From Lewinellaceae bacterium (GTDB lineage: Bacteria; Bacteroidota; Bacteroidia; Chitinophagales; Saprospiraceae), in assembly GCA_016713985.1 (NCBI GenBank), contig JADJOD010000014.1:62001-126000 (forward strand): DNA of 64,000 bases, read 5' to 3'. The translations under genes and the position numbers were made by a program. Below are positions 10,096 to 18,699 of the stretch, piece by piece (the stretch's first letter is position 1; every line of letters begins with the position of its first letter). Below the pieces are notes generated by a model. It had not been told where the DNA came from, searched no databases, and was given only the letters and a program-made list of their open reading frames with translations.

Positions 10096-10752
10096 CTACC
10101 TCACTAAAAAACAATACCCGCCATAGTCACTAAATCTTTTTGCATCAATTCTGTGATATGCGGGATTGGCAGCCCATTGAAGCATGTGGTAGTTATTTTC
10201 GGAATCATTCGCCAGATGACTTCCAAATTCAATCGGCACATTGTCACATACTCCCTCGAATTGCAAGGGATTTTCTCTGGTTGAGGCAGTAGAACCTAAC
10301 CCGAAAGAGAAACCCCCCTTTTCTCTAACCGTAAAAGTGCATTTGAAAACATACTTTTCTGATGAATAGACTGGAACGAGGCGATAAAATGATACTCCAG
10401 ATACAGGTAGACTTGCAGATGAATCCGAACCGATTGATGTATGTATGCTCAAATAATCCAACGTATGAGCAAGCGGCGGGTCAATGTCGATCCTTTCACA
10501 ACCGGCATTTATCTGGAAATCGAAATTCGGGAAAGAATTTTTTATACCACCGATTTCGTCGGCCATGTCTTTGTTGAAATTTAATTCCAATAATATCGTA
10601 TCTCCAACAGTGAACGTGTCCTTCATCGGGTATAACGTGTATGGAATCCGGTAAAAAAGGCGATCGGGGCAACCTTTATTGCAGGAGGAAGAAGATGCAA
10701 TCTGTACAAAGAATGCAACTACGATGCTGAGTACCACAATTATTTTTTTCAT
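10096..10752 (-). CDS. Secreted protein of unknown function, paralogue of the next gene
   Basis: This encodes 218 residues with an N-terminal signal sequence (VVLSIVVAFFVQIASSSSC); the Cys at its end may be a lipidation site. I do not recognise the family. It aligns by eye along its whole length with the product of 10779-11432: CPD near the start, IPYT followed by a DTF.xGDTI..E.NF segment, GGI, FDIDPP/IDIDPP, a KGGFSF / EGGFLC block, NPLxFxGxCDxxP, and a FCFVV / YCFLV end. This supports a tandem duplication. The ORF ends 8 bp after the histidine kinase stop, convergent with it, and lies inside the segment flanked by the two copies of the kinase 3' end. Confidence 0.7.
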   Translation of the reverse strand: MKKIIVVLSIVVAFFVQIASSSSCNKGCPDRLFYRIPYTLYPMKDTFTVGDTILLELNFNKDMADEIGGIKNSFPNFDFQINAGCERIDIDPPLAHTLDYLSIHTSIGSDSSASLPVSGVSFYRLVPVYSSEKYVFKCTFTVREKGGFSFGLGSTASTRENPLQFEGVCDNVPIEFGSHLANDSENNYHMLQWAANPAYHRIDAKRFSDYGGYCFLVR

Positions 10753-10778
10753 CTATTATCTGGTAGCCTTGTTTATGT

Positions 10779-11432
10779 TCAGGGTTTCACCACAAAGCAA
10801 AAGGCCCCTGCCCCGAACCGTTCCAATGTCATATCCCGGTATACAGACACAGGGCTGGATTTGAGCAGTTGGTAATTGTTTTCGGCAGGAGATCCGCTAT
10901 TGACTTTACTTTGAATATACAGAGGTATCTGGTCACAGTTGCCGGTGATTTTGAAAGGGTTCGTACGGTTATCTGTATTTGGTATTAGGGTACACAAAAA
11001 GCCTCCCTCTTCTTTCAATACGAATGCGCTTTTAAAATGGTATATATGATTTGCATACAAAGGCTGCACTTCAAAATATGACACGTCTGAAATAGGCAGC
11101 ACCTGAGCCGTTACTTCACCAACAAAAGCAAGTGGGTCCATGAAGCTTACTGCTTTTCCTTGCGGAGGGTCTATATCAAATCTATCACATTGCAACTCTA
11201 GTTTAAAATTAAAATTGCTAAAGATATTTGTTATGCCACCATTCAGATCGGTCAGCGTATCGGCAAAATTCATCTCTATCCAGATCGTATCCCCAAGATG
11301 AAAAGTGTCCTGTATGGGCGCAGCTGTGTATGGAACTTCATATTGGAGAAAATCCGGGCAGTTTTTGTCTTTGCAAGAACCACAGGAAAAACAGAACAGC
11401 AAACTTACAGCAAACATAGAAAAGCGAAGCAT
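10779..11432 (-). CDS. Lipoprotein of unknown function, paralogue of the previous gene
   Basis: This encodes 217 residues starting with a lipoprotein signal (MFAVSLLFCFSCGSC; lipobox FCFSC). The mature part shares the conserved blocks listed for 10096-10752, including CPDFLQYEVPYT, DTFHLGDTIWIEMNF, FDIDPP and NPFKITGNCDQIP. Two conserved Cys suggest disulfides. Both genes face the same way with 26 bp between them and could be co-transcribed. No known domain is recognised, so no function is proposed. Confidence 0.7.
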   Translation of the reverse strand: MLRFSMFAVSLLFCFSCGSCKDKNCPDFLQYEVPYTAAPIQDTFHLGDTIWIEMNFADTLTDLNGGITNIFSNFNFKLELQCDRFDIDPPQGKAVSFMDPLAFVGEVTAQVLPISDVSYFEVQPLYANHIYHFKSAFVLKEEGGFLCTLIPNTDNRTNPFKITGNCDQIPLYIQSKVNSGSPAENNYQLLKSSPVSVYRDMTLERFGAGAFCFVVKP

Positions 11433-11676
11433 ATTGTAGAAGTGTAGTAGAGTGAGTTGGAAAGTTCCATCTGTTAATTAGCGCCAAATGGGCAAAGTTT
11501 ACAAGGCTAAAAAGGTTATTAGTGCTTGATTATCAAATATTTGAACTTTTAGTCCTTGTAAACCCTGTCAAAAAACAACGTAGAATCTGTAACAGTATAA
11601 ATGCAAAGCGCGAAGGGTTGTTGGAAACCTAAACTGGTTATAACTGTCTAAATGCCGTCTTTTTCTTAAGTTCTCC
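11433..11676. other. Non-coding stretch with an imperfect inverted repeat
   Basis: No credible gene. Bases 11496-11506 (AGTTTACAAGG) and the matching complement ending at 11564 form a broken stem (GTTTACAAGG-CTAAAA against TTTTAG-CCTTGTAAAC). It lies upstream of the lipoprotein pair and may be a degraded element of the dispersed inverted-repeat type seen elsewhere in the window. Confidence 0.4.
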
Positions 11677-11787
11677 GCCATCTGCAAAAAAATCATCGAA
11701 GCCCACGACGGCACGATCCGTTTTGAAACGCGGGAAAATGAAGGCATGGACTTTTTTGTGGAAATGCCGATTACGGTGGTGGGGTAA
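11677..11787 (+). pseudogene. Second copy of the last 111 bp of the histidine kinase gene
   Basis: Bases 11677-11787 match 9978-10088, the last 36 codons plus stop of the kinase, at 108 of 111 positions without gaps; similarity ends exactly at the stop codon. It keeps an open frame (KKIIEAHDG to PITVVG and stop) but has no start, H-box or promoter, so it is a fragment rather than a gene. Together the copies form direct repeats around the two lipoprotein-type genes. Confidence 0.92.
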
Positions 11788-11881
11788 AAAAAAAACTTCA
11801 ATTCAGAACCAACACGCTGGAAAGGACAAGGGCGGGAAGAAGACCGTTTGGGGCTTCGCGGGGCGCCTCCCCCTTTAATCG

Positions 11882-12841
11882 TTACGCTACTTGCAATTGC
11901 CCTTCCACCCGCTTCCGCTTTTTCTCCGCATACGCCAATGCCGCTTCCCGTACCCAAGCGCCGTCTTCGTAAGCCTTTACCCGTGCGCGCAGGCGTTGTT
12001 TGTTGCAGGGACCGTTGCCGTTCACCACATTCCAGAACTCTTCCCAGTCGATGGGACCGAAGTCATAATGACCGCGTTCTTCATTCCATTTCAGGTCGGG
12101 GTCGGGGACGCTGAGTCCGAGTACTTTTACCTGTTCGGCCACCATATCCACAAAACGCTGGCGAAGTTCGTCGTTGCTGAAACGTTTGATCTTCCACGTC
12201 ATACTTTGGGCGCTGTGGGTGGAGTCGCCGTCGGAGGGGCCGAACATCATAACAGAAGGCCAGTACCAGCGGTTGATGGCATCCTGCGCCATGTCGCGCT
12301 GCTCGGGCGAGCCTTTTGAAAGCGTGAGCAATATTTCAAAACCCTGGCGCTGGTGAAAACTTTCTTCCTTGCAAATGCGCACCATCGCGCGGGCATACGG
12401 GCCGTAGGAGCAGCGGCAAATGGGTATCTGGTTGAGAATGGCCGCGCCGTCCACCAGCCATCCGATGGCGCCAATGTCGGCCCAACTGATGGTCGGGTAG
12501 TTAAAAATCGAGGAATATTTCGCTTTTCCGCTGTGCAGTTCGCCGATCATTTGGTCGCGACCCACGCCGAGGGTTTCGGCGGCGGAATACAGGTAGAGTC
12601 CGTGGCCCGCTTCATCCTGTACCTTGGCCAGCAGAATGGCTTTGCGTTTGAGCGACGGCGCACGGGATATCCAGTTACCTTCGGGCAGCATACCCACGAT
12701 TTCCGAATGGGCGTGCTGCCCGATCTGGCGGATCAACGTTTTGCGGTAGGCGTCGGGCATCCAGTCTTTCGGCTCGATACGAATGTCGGCGTCGATTTTT
12801 TGCTGGAACTGCTCTTCGAGCGAATGGGTGCGAACTTCCAT
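11882..12841 (-). CDS. paaA: Phenylacetyl-CoA epoxidase subunit PaaA
   Basis: The 319-residue product matches PaaA, the di-iron oxygenase subunit of ring 1,2-phenylacetyl-CoA epoxidase, in length and sequence. The carboxylate/His ligands lie in KVQDEAGHGLYLY (ExxH) and CKEESFHQRQG (ExxH), with further family landmarks in MPDAYRKTLIRQIGQHAHSE, PTISWADIGAIGWLVDGAA and YWPSVMMFGPSD. The enzyme epoxidises the CoA-activated aromatic ring in aerobic phenylacetate breakdown. The other subunits (paaB, C, D, E) are not next to it: downstream is the kinase remnant and upstream is bamD on the other strand. It therefore stands alone here, so the remaining genes must lie elsewhere or the protein has been recruited to another role. 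Confidence 0.92.
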   Translation of the reverse strand: MEVRTHSLEEQFQQKIDADIRIEPKDWMPDAYRKTLIRQIGQHAHSEIVGMLPEGNWISRAPSLKRKAILLAKVQDEAGHGLYLYSAAETLGVGRDQMIGELHSGKAKYSSIFNYPTISWADIGAIGWLVDGAAILNQIPICRCSYGPYARAMVRICKEESFHQRQGFEILLTLSKGSPEQRDMAQDAINRWYWPSVMMFGPSDGDSTHSAQSMTWKIKRFSNDELRQRFVDMVAEQVKVLGLSVPDPDLKWNEERGHYDFGPIDWEEFWNVVNGNGPCNKQRLRARVKAYEDGAWVREAALAYAEKKRKRVEGQLQVA

Positions 12842-13160
12842 AAATATTGGTATTTATCCGGTGGGCTTGTTGCTACAAAGGTAAAGCCCTCTGCCGACTT
12901 ATTTAACTCAAGTTGTGGCCTGTAAACAGGATGGCAAACGGATAATGCGGATAAAAACGGATTTTAATGCGCTGTGATGTTCAAAAAATCAGTTCCAATC
13001 CGTCCAATCCGTTTCATCCGTTTTCCCATCCCGCCTGTGTCAACTTGCGTTATTGATGAAACGCAGGGAAGTCGCCCCGGTTTGGTCCGCCGGATAAAAA
13101 TTTTAACCCGGACGCCACAAAAAAGTACGTTCAGACGTTTTGCAGTTCGTGATGAACCTC
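12842..13160. other. Divergent intergenic region with ATCCGT-word repeats
   Basis: The region between paaA and bamD has no credible gene. Bases 12943-13022 contain GGATAA / AACGGAT words followed by AATCCGT, ATCCGTTT and CATCCGTTTT in the opposite sense, that is, a loose inverted word repeat of the type seen at 537-679 and 52288-52399. A minus-strand TACCTTTG (12876-12883) lies about 35 bp upstream of the paaA start and is a likely -7 element. Confidence 0.5.
12876..12883 (-). promoter_or_regulatory. Probable -7 element (TACCTTTG) of paaA
   Basis: On the minus strand TACCTTTG matches TAnnTTTG, 35 bp upstream of the paaA start codon. A TTG box lies further upstream (12909-12911) at a spacing of 25 bp, longer than usual, so only the -7 element is convincing. 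Confidence 0.35.
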
Positions 13161-13193
13161 TTGCATTCAATTTCAGATAATTCCTTACCTTTG
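13161..13193 (+). promoter_or_regulatory. Bacteroidota-type promoter of bamD
   Basis: TTG (13161-13163) and TACCTTTG (13186-13193) are spaced 22 bp. The ATG of bamD is at 13200, only 6 bp after the -7 box, so a transcript from here would have almost no leader. Confidence 0.4.
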
Positions 13194-13199
13194 CGGGCT

Positions 13200-14021
13200 A
13201 TGAGAAAAACCCTTGGCTGGCTGGCGTTTTCCGGCCTTATTTTTTTGGTGAGCGCCTGTAAAAGCAACTTCGAGCAAATCCGCACGAGTGGCAATCCGGA
13301 TTTGATCCTGAAAAAGGCATTCGAATACTACGAGCAGGAGGAATACCTCCGCGCTCAGACGCTTTTTGAATTGATACTCAACAACATAGTAGGGCGTCAG
13401 GAAGCCGAAAGAGCGAATTATTGCTACTCCTACACGCACTATCACCTGAAACAGTACATGCTCGCGGCGTACTATTTCAAAAACTTTTCGAATACTTTTC
13501 TCAATTCGCAGTACCGGGAAGAAGCCGCCTTTATGTCGGCCTACTCCAACTACAAGTTATCCCCTTCGTTCCGGCTCGATCAGTCGAATACGCAGAAAGC
13601 CATCGAAGAGTTTCAACTATTCGTCAATCTTTTTCCCAAAAGCCCGAGGGTGGGGGAGTGCAACAACCTCATCGACGAACTGCGCCGCAAACAGGAAGAA
13701 AAAGCCTTTGCCGAGGGAGAATTGTACTTCAATCTGAAACAATATCAGTCGGCGGTTATTTCATTTGACAACCTGCTGCGTGATTACCCGGAAAGTCCCG
13801 ACGTCGAACGGGTGCGTTACCTGATCGCCAAGGCCGATTTCCTGTTGAGTGAAAACAGTATTGTGGAGAAAAAACTGGAGCGTTACGCCGAAACCATCGT
13901 TCGATGCGACGATTTCCTGGAAAAATATGCAAGCGGCAAATACGCCAAAGAAATACGCGAGATCCGGAAAAAGGCCGAACAGGCCCGCACTTCGGTTCGC
14001 AAACGCCTCAAAAGCACCTGA
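13200..14021 (+). CDS. bamD: Outer membrane protein assembly factor BamD
   Basis: A 273-residue lipoprotein with TPR-like repeats. The ATG at 13200 is chosen because a clear lipoprotein signal follows (LAFSGLIFLVSAC, lipobox VSAC); the frame opens further upstream without signal character. The repeats are typical of BamD: ILKKAFEYYEQEEYLRAQTLFELIL, a Bacteroidota-typical YCYSYTHYHLKQYMLAAYYF segment, SVRL-type AKxFxxFFxxFPxS equivalents (EFQLFVNLFPKSPR) and YQSAVISFDNLLRDYPESPD. BamD helps BamA fold outer-membrane barrels from the periplasmic side. It heads the bamD-rpoZ-coaBC-DUF4835 cluster common in this phylum. Confidence 0.93.
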   Translation: MRKTLGWLAFSGLIFLVSACKSNFEQIRTSGNPDLILKKAFEYYEQEEYLRAQTLFELILNNIVGRQEAERANYCYSYTHYHLKQYMLAAYYFKNFSNTFLNSQYREEAAFMSAYSNYKLSPSFRLDQSNTQKAIEEFQLFVNLFPKSPRVGECNNLIDELRRKQEEKAFAEGELYFNLKQYQSAVISFDNLLRDYPESPDVERVRYLIAKADFLLSENSIVEKKLERYAETIVRCDDFLEKYASGKYAKEIREIRKKAEQARTSVRKRLKST

Positions 14022-14101
14022 TTACAACCGGGCGGCCGGCTTCAAAAACATTTCCGAACCTGCCGTTGTTCTTCAAAATTAACATCAATTATTACGATAG
14101 A

Positions 14102-14434
14102 ATGAGCGATATCAAAAGTAAAGCCCAAGGCCTCGACCCCAACGTCCAACCCCGCGATGTACTCGAACTGGTGGAAAAAACCGGTAATATTTACGAGACC
14201 ATCTCCATCATCAGCAAACGCGCGCGCCAGATCTCGAGTGATCTGAAATGGGAAATCCAGCGCAAACTGGAAGAATTTGCCGTCAACACCGACACCATCG
14301 AAGAGGTGCAGGAAAACAAGGAACAAATCGAAATCTCCAAATTCTACGAGCGCCTGCCGAATACACCCATCATCGCCGCCAACGAATACCTGAACGGCGA
14401 GGTGCAGTGGCGGTATGCGGAAGAAAAGGAATAA
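14102..14434 (+). CDS. rpoZ: RNA polymerase omega-type subunit (Rpb6 family)
   Basis: The 110-residue product matches the Bacteroidota omega subunit, which is larger than the proteobacterial one. The ATG at 14102 starts MSDIKSKAQGLD. The core element is TGNIYETISIISKRARQISSDLKWEIQRKLEEFA, equivalent to the Rpb6/omega helix that clamps the beta' C-terminus (R-A-R followed by a K/R-rich helix). Position between bamD and coaBC matches other members of the phylum. The stop overlaps the coaBC start by one base (TAATG), which suggests translational coupling. Confidence 0.88.
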   Translation: MSDIKSKAQGLDPNVQPRDVLELVEKTGNIYETISIISKRARQISSDLKWEIQRKLEEFAVNTDTIEEVQENKEQIEISKFYERLPNTPIIAANEYLNGEVQWRYAEEKE

Positions 14435-15636
14435 TGAAGATCATTCTCGGCATCAGCGGCTCCATTGCAGCCTACAAAGCCGCTCACCTTACCCGCTTGT
14501 GGGTAAAAAAGGGGGCGGAAGTGCAGGTATTAATGACGGAGGCCGCAGCCGGTTTTATCTCCCCCCTTACACTTTCCACCCTTTCCAAACGACCTGTTTT
14601 TTCCGACGTCAGTTCCGAAAGCGGGTGGAACAACCACGTCGAACTTGGCCTGTGGGCCGACGCCGTGGTGATCGCGCCGGCGAGCGCCAATACCCTTGCC
14701 AAACTTGCCAATGGCTTGTGCGACAATATTTTAAGCGCTGTGTATCTCTCCGCGCGATGCCCGGTATTTGTGGCGCCGGCTATGGACGTGGATATGTGGC
14801 GCCACCCGGCCACCCGGGAAAACATCCGCCGCCTCGAACAACACGGCGTACGGGTCATTCCGGTCGGGCACGGCGAATTGGCCAGCGGACTGGTTGGCGA
14901 CGGGCGTATGGCGGAACCGGAGGAAATCGCCGCATTGGTGGAAAAAAACCTGTCGCATCAACAAGGCGCCCCCCGTTTGTCGGGCAAAAAAGCCATAGTG
15001 ACGGCCGGCCCGACGTTCGAACCGCTTGATCCCGTTCGTTTTATCGGCAATCATTCTTCCGGAAAAATGGGCATCGCCCTGGCGGAAGAACTCGCCGCAG
15101 AAGGCGCCGAAGTAACACTTGTGCTCGGCCCCAGCGTCAACAGACCCGACAACCCTTCCATTCGTGTTATTCCCGTGATGTCGGCACAACAGATGTACGA
15201 GGCCTGCGCCGGAGTATTTCCCGCTTCAGATATTGTGGTTTTGGCCGCCGCAGTGGCCGATTATCGCCCCAAAATCTTTTCCGAAACCAAAATCAAGAAA
15301 AAAGAAGGCGAGCTGACGCTCGACCTGGAAAAGACGGTGGACATTGCCGCCACGCTGGGCAAAGAAAAACGCCGGGAACAGGTTTTTGCCGGCTTTGCGC
15401 TCGAAACAAACGACGAGTTGAACAATGCCCTGAAAAAATTAGAAAAGAAAAACTTTGACTTTATCGTGCTCAATTCCCTGCAGGATGCGGGCGCAGGATT
15501 CGGGCACGACACCAATAAAATCGCCATTTTGCAACGCGACGGCGCCCGGACGGACTTTCCCCTGAAATCCAAAACCGAAGTGGCCCGCGATATTGTTGGA
15601 GAAATTGTACGTTTGGCCAACCCGAAAGCGGGTTGA
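14434..15636 (+). CDS. coaBC: Bifunctional phosphopantothenoylcysteine decarboxylase / phosphopantothenate-cysteine ligase
   Basis: A 400-residue cytosolic enzyme for two steps of coenzyme A synthesis: joining cysteine to 4'-phosphopantothenate and decarboxylating the product. The N-terminal CoaC flavoprotein half shows GISGSIAAYKA, the active-site His in NNHVELGLWADAVVIAPASANT, and PAMDVDMW (PAMNxxMW in most homologues; Asn to Asp here). The C-terminal CoaB half starts at about residue 185 with KKAIVTAGPTFEPLDPVRFI, NHSSGKMG, AAAVADYRPK and the conserved KIKK lysines, then FALETND. It is coupled to rpoZ by a one-base overlap. Confidence 0.94.
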   Translation: MKIILGISGSIAAYKAAHLTRLWVKKGAEVQVLMTEAAAGFISPLTLSTLSKRPVFSDVSSESGWNNHVELGLWADAVVIAPASANTLAKLANGLCDNILSAVYLSARCPVFVAPAMDVDMWRHPATRENIRRLEQHGVRVIPVGHGELASGLVGDGRMAEPEEIAALVEKNLSHQQGAPRLSGKKAIVTAGPTFEPLDPVRFIGNHSSGKMGIALAEELAAEGAEVTLVLGPSVNRPDNPSIRVIPVMSAQQMYEACAGVFPASDIVVLAAAVADYRPKIFSETKIKKKEGELTLDLEKTVDIAATLGKEKRREQVFAGFALETNDELNNALKKLEKKNFDFIVLNSLQDAGAGFGHDTNKIAILQRDGARTDFPLKSKTEVARDIVGEIVRLANPKAG

Positions 15637-15776
15637 TGCGTCATGGTTGATATTCTTTGCTGCATAATGACGCGAGGAAGAAACCTTAAAAGACGCAAAA
15701 ATTTGATTTTCAACACGTTGGGCCTTTGCAAAACCGCTGCGACTTTGCGTGAAATAACAATACATTTTGGTATATT

Positions 15777-16694
15777 ATGTTGAAAAAAATACTTTCCTCC
15801 CTGCTTTTTATCGCGTGTGTATGCACGCTTACGGCTCAGGGCGAATTAAATGCCACCGTACGGGTGAGCACGCCACAGTTGCAAAAAAACGATCGCAAGG
15901 TGTTCGATCAGCTCGAAGTCGCTTTGCGGGATTTTTTAAACAGCACCAAGTGGACCCAGGATATTTACGAGCCGGAGGAACGAATCAAATGCAACTTTAT
16001 CCTCACCATTTCGGAAGAGCAGGACAACAACGTTTTTAAAGGGGAACTGGCCGTTCAGGCCACCCGCCCGGTGTTCGGGAGCGGATACGAAACCGCACTG
16101 ATCTCGCACTTAGACAAAGATGTGGTGTTCACGTACGAGCAAAACCAGCCGATCGAATTTCTGGCGGACGCTACCGACAACCAGAATTTGCCGGCTCTGC
16201 TGGCTTTTTATACCTACGTCATTCTTGGGCTCGACTACGATTCCTATTCCTTGTATGGCGGCGACGCTTATTTACTTACGGCCCAGCAGATCGTCACCAA
16301 TATCCAGAACTCGTCCACCAACAACACACCCGGCTGGCGACCCGGCGACGGCGGCAAAAACCGCAACCGCTACTGGATCATCGAAAACCTGCTCAATCCG
16401 CGTGTAAAACCTTATCGTTCAGCGATGTACAATTATTACCGCAAAGGGCTGGACCTGTTCACCACCGACATGGACAAGGCAAAAGCCGTGGTGCTTCAGT
16501 CGCTGGAGGAAATTGAAAAAGTAAATACCGCTTATTTCAACTCCATGATCGTACAGATGTTTTCCAATGCGAAAAAAGACGAACTGGTGGAAATGTGGAA
16601 AGTTGCCGGCCGGCCGCAAAAAGAACGGGTCATCCAGATTATGACCAAAATCGACCCCGCCAACAGCCAGCGATACCGGGAAATCGGTTCCTGA
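15777..16694 (+). CDS. DUF4835 family secreted protein
   Basis: A 305-residue protein with a signal peptide (LSSLLFIACVCTLTAQ). It matches the Bacteroidota DUF4835 family through QGELNATVRV, FLNSTKWT, ERIKCNFILTI, VQATRPVFGSGYET and FYTYVILGLDYDSYSLYGG. The start at 15777 is the ATG directly before the signal peptide. The family has no assigned function; its position after coaBC, with bamD upstream, is a recurring order in the phylum. A strong hairpin terminator follows. Confidence 0.85.
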   Translation: MLKKILSSLLFIACVCTLTAQGELNATVRVSTPQLQKNDRKVFDQLEVALRDFLNSTKWTQDIYEPEERIKCNFILTISEEQDNNVFKGELAVQATRPVFGSGYETALISHLDKDVVFTYEQNQPIEFLADATDNQNLPALLAFYTYVILGLDYDSYSLYGGDAYLLTAQQIVTNIQNSSTNNTPGWRPGDGGKNRNRYWIIENLLNPRVKPYRSAMYNYYRKGLDLFTTDMDKAKAVVLQSLEEIEKVNTAYFNSMIVQMFSNAKKDELVEMWKVAGRPQKERVIQIMTKIDPANSQRYREIGS

Positions 16695-16736
16695 ATCCAC
16701 TTTTTTAAGTATTTCAACCAATTCGGCTGTTTTACA

Positions 16737-16785
16737 ACGAGGGCTTCCGTAGTTTTGCCCGAACTTCGGAAGCCCTCGTTTGTTT
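16737..16785 (+). terminator. Intrinsic terminator after the DUF4835 gene
   Basis: ACGAGGGCTTCCG (16737-16749) and CGGAAGCCCTCGT (16767-16779) are perfect 13-bp arms with a 17-nt loop, followed by TTGTTTTTG. It ends the bamD to DUF4835 transcription unit before rseP. Confidence 0.85.
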
Positions 16786-16815
16786 TTGTACCTGATCATC
16801 ATCCCAACCCACAGA

Positions 16816-18165
16816 ATGGATAGTATAGTAACTGTAAGCCAATTTCTCCTGAGTCTCTCGATATTGATTGTTCTCCACGAACTGGGGCACTTTTTACCGG
16901 CCAAGTGGTTCAAGACACGAGTTGAGAAATTTTACCTGTTTTTCGATTTTGCCCCGTTCAACTCGCTCTGGAAAACCAAAAAAGGTGAAACGGAATACGG
17001 CATCGGCTGGCTGCCCTTAGGCGGTTATGTAAAAATTGCCGGTATGGTGGACGAAAGTATGGACACCGAAGCCCTCAAACAACCACCTCAGCCCTGGGAG
17101 TTTCGCTCCAAACCCGCCTGGCAACGCCTGATTATTATGGTCGGCGGCGTCACCGTCAACTTCCTGCTCGGATTTTTCATTTTTGGCGTAATGCTTTGGC
17201 ATTTCGGGAAAGCGTATATCCCGACATCGGAACTGAAATACGGCCTGTCGATGGATTCCGTTCTGATCCGCCAGGGTTTTCGGAACGGCGATAACATCGT
17301 AAAACTCGGCGACAAACCTTTCGAACGCCTCGACCCGGCCGCCTTTATGGAAGCCTTGGTACTCAATGACATACACTCGGTTACCGTGATCCGCGACGGC
17401 CGGGAACAAGTGCTCAACCTGCCTGCCGATATTGCCAAAAATATTACCGGCCAGCACGTGCCGAAGGCCCTGCTGATGTCGCCGCGTATACCGTTTGTGG
17501 TGGAAGAAGTGGTGCCCGGCAATCCCGCAGCCGGCGCAAAAGTCCAGTCCGGCGACCGTATCATTTCCTTTAACGGGGCGCCGACCCCCTATTTTGACGA
17601 ATTTACCGCCGCAGCCCAGCAAAACAAGGGCAAACCCATTACACTGGGCATCCTGCGCGGCGCCGATACCGTTCTCATCAACCTGACCATGACGCCGGAA
17701 GGCACGATTGGCGCCCGGGCCCGCCTGGAAGGTTACTTCAGGGAAGAACGGGAAAAATATTCCCTCGTACAGGCCATGCCCGCCGGCGTTTCGATGGGGG
17801 TTGATTTTTTGAACAACCAGATCAAAGCTTTCGGGCAGATGTTCAAAGGCAAAATCGCGGTTAAGGACAACCTCGGCAGCTTGATCAGCATCGGTAAAAT
17901 GTACGGCACGGAGTGGAATTGGGAGCGTTTTTGGGGTATGACGGCCAACCTGAGCATCATCCTCGCTTTTATGAACCTCCTGCCCATCCCGGCACTCGAC
18001 GGCGGCTACGTCGTGTTTCTGCTTTGGGAAGTGGTGACACGCCGCAAAGTCAGCGACCAGTTTATGGAAAAAGCCGTCACCCTCGGGTTTTTCCTGTTGC
18101 TCGGCCTCATGGTATTTGCACTCGGCAACGATATCTGGCGGCACTGGATTCAGAAGTTGTTTTAA
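16816..18165 (+). CDS. rseP: RIP metalloprotease RseP (site-2 protease)
   Basis: A 449-residue inner-membrane zinc protease. The ATG at 16816 (MDSIVTVSQFLL) is chosen over an upstream in-frame start because it begins the first membrane helix. The HExxH zinc site is in VLHELGHFLPAKWF, and the third ligand is in the C-terminal NLLPIPALDGGYVVF motif. A further helix (IIMVGGVTVNFLLGFFIFGVM) and one clear PDZ region (about 220-300; NPAAGAKVQSGDRIISFNG) lie between, preceded by a second PDZ-like stretch. The family cuts anti-sigma factors inside the membrane. hscB starts 2 bp after its stop. Confidence 0.93.
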   Translation: MDSIVTVSQFLLSLSILIVLHELGHFLPAKWFKTRVEKFYLFFDFAPFNSLWKTKKGETEYGIGWLPLGGYVKIAGMVDESMDTEALKQPPQPWEFRSKPAWQRLIIMVGGVTVNFLLGFFIFGVMLWHFGKAYIPTSELKYGLSMDSVLIRQGFRNGDNIVKLGDKPFERLDPAAFMEALVLNDIHSVTVIRDGREQVLNLPADIAKNITGQHVPKALLMSPRIPFVVEEVVPGNPAAGAKVQSGDRIISFNGAPTPYFDEFTAAAQQNKGKPITLGILRGADTVLINLTMTPEGTIGARARLEGYFREEREKYSLVQAMPAGVSMGVDFLNNQIKAFGQMFKGKIAVKDNLGSLISIGKMYGTEWNWERFWGMTANLSIILAFMNLLPIPALDGGYVVFLLWEVVTRRKVSDQFMEKAVTLGFFLLLGLMVFALGNDIWRHWIQKLF

Positions 18166-18167
18166 AA

Positions 18168-18691
18168 ATGAACTTCTTCGAATTCTACGGTTTGCCGCTA
18201 TCTTTCAACGTGGATACCGCCAGGTTGCGCAGCGTTTTTTGCAAAACAGCAAAAAATTTCACCCGGATTTTCATACGCTGGCCGGCGAAGCCGAACAGTC
18301 GGAAATGCTCGAACAGTCGACGCGGAATAACGAAGCCTACAAAACACTTTCCGATCCCGATCGAAGGATGCGTTATATCCTGGAAATCAAGGGATTGATC
18401 GGTTCCGAAGAAACACATCCGCCACTTCCCCAGGCTTTCCTGATGGACATGATGGACCTCAACGAATCGCTGATGGAACTGGAATTCGATTTTGATCCGC
18501 AACGATACGAGGCGGCGCTCCGGTCCATAAACGACCTGGAACAAACACTCGACCGGGAAATCGCGCCCGTTTTAAACAACTGGACGGAGGGCGACGGGCC
18601 GCAGGCCCTTACGGGTGTGCGCGACTATTTTTTGAAAAAAAGGTATTTGTTGCGCATTCGGGAAAATCTCTCTAAATTTGCGCCGCGTTAA
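18168..18691 (+). CDS. hscB: HscB-type J-domain co-chaperone, frameshifted
   Basis: Two frames join into a protein of about 174 residues like HscB, the J-domain partner of an Hsp70 in iron-sulfur cluster delivery. The first frame (from the ATG at 18168) gives NFFEFYGLPLSFNVDTARLR; the second resumes with QRFLQNSKKFHPDF, containing the HPD tripeptide that stimulates Hsp70. The C-terminal HscB helical bundle follows (QAFLMDMMDLNESLMELEF, YFLKKRYLLRIRENL). The break is at about 18227-18234 beside a T run (GTTTTTTGC); one inserted base repairs it. Start is 2 bp after rseP. No hscA or isc genes are adjacent. Confidence 0.82.
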
Positions 18692-18699
18692 ATAAAATT

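Noticed and set aside
9978..11787. Integrative element with attL/attR at the kinase 3' end
   Set aside because: Kept only as a possibility: no integrase, excisionase or tRNA target is present in the 1.6-kb segment, so it is not annotated as a mobile element.
17017..18144. 375-codon minus-strand ORF
   Set aside because: It lies entirely opposite rseP, which has the HExxH and LDG motifs; the minus reading has no family character.
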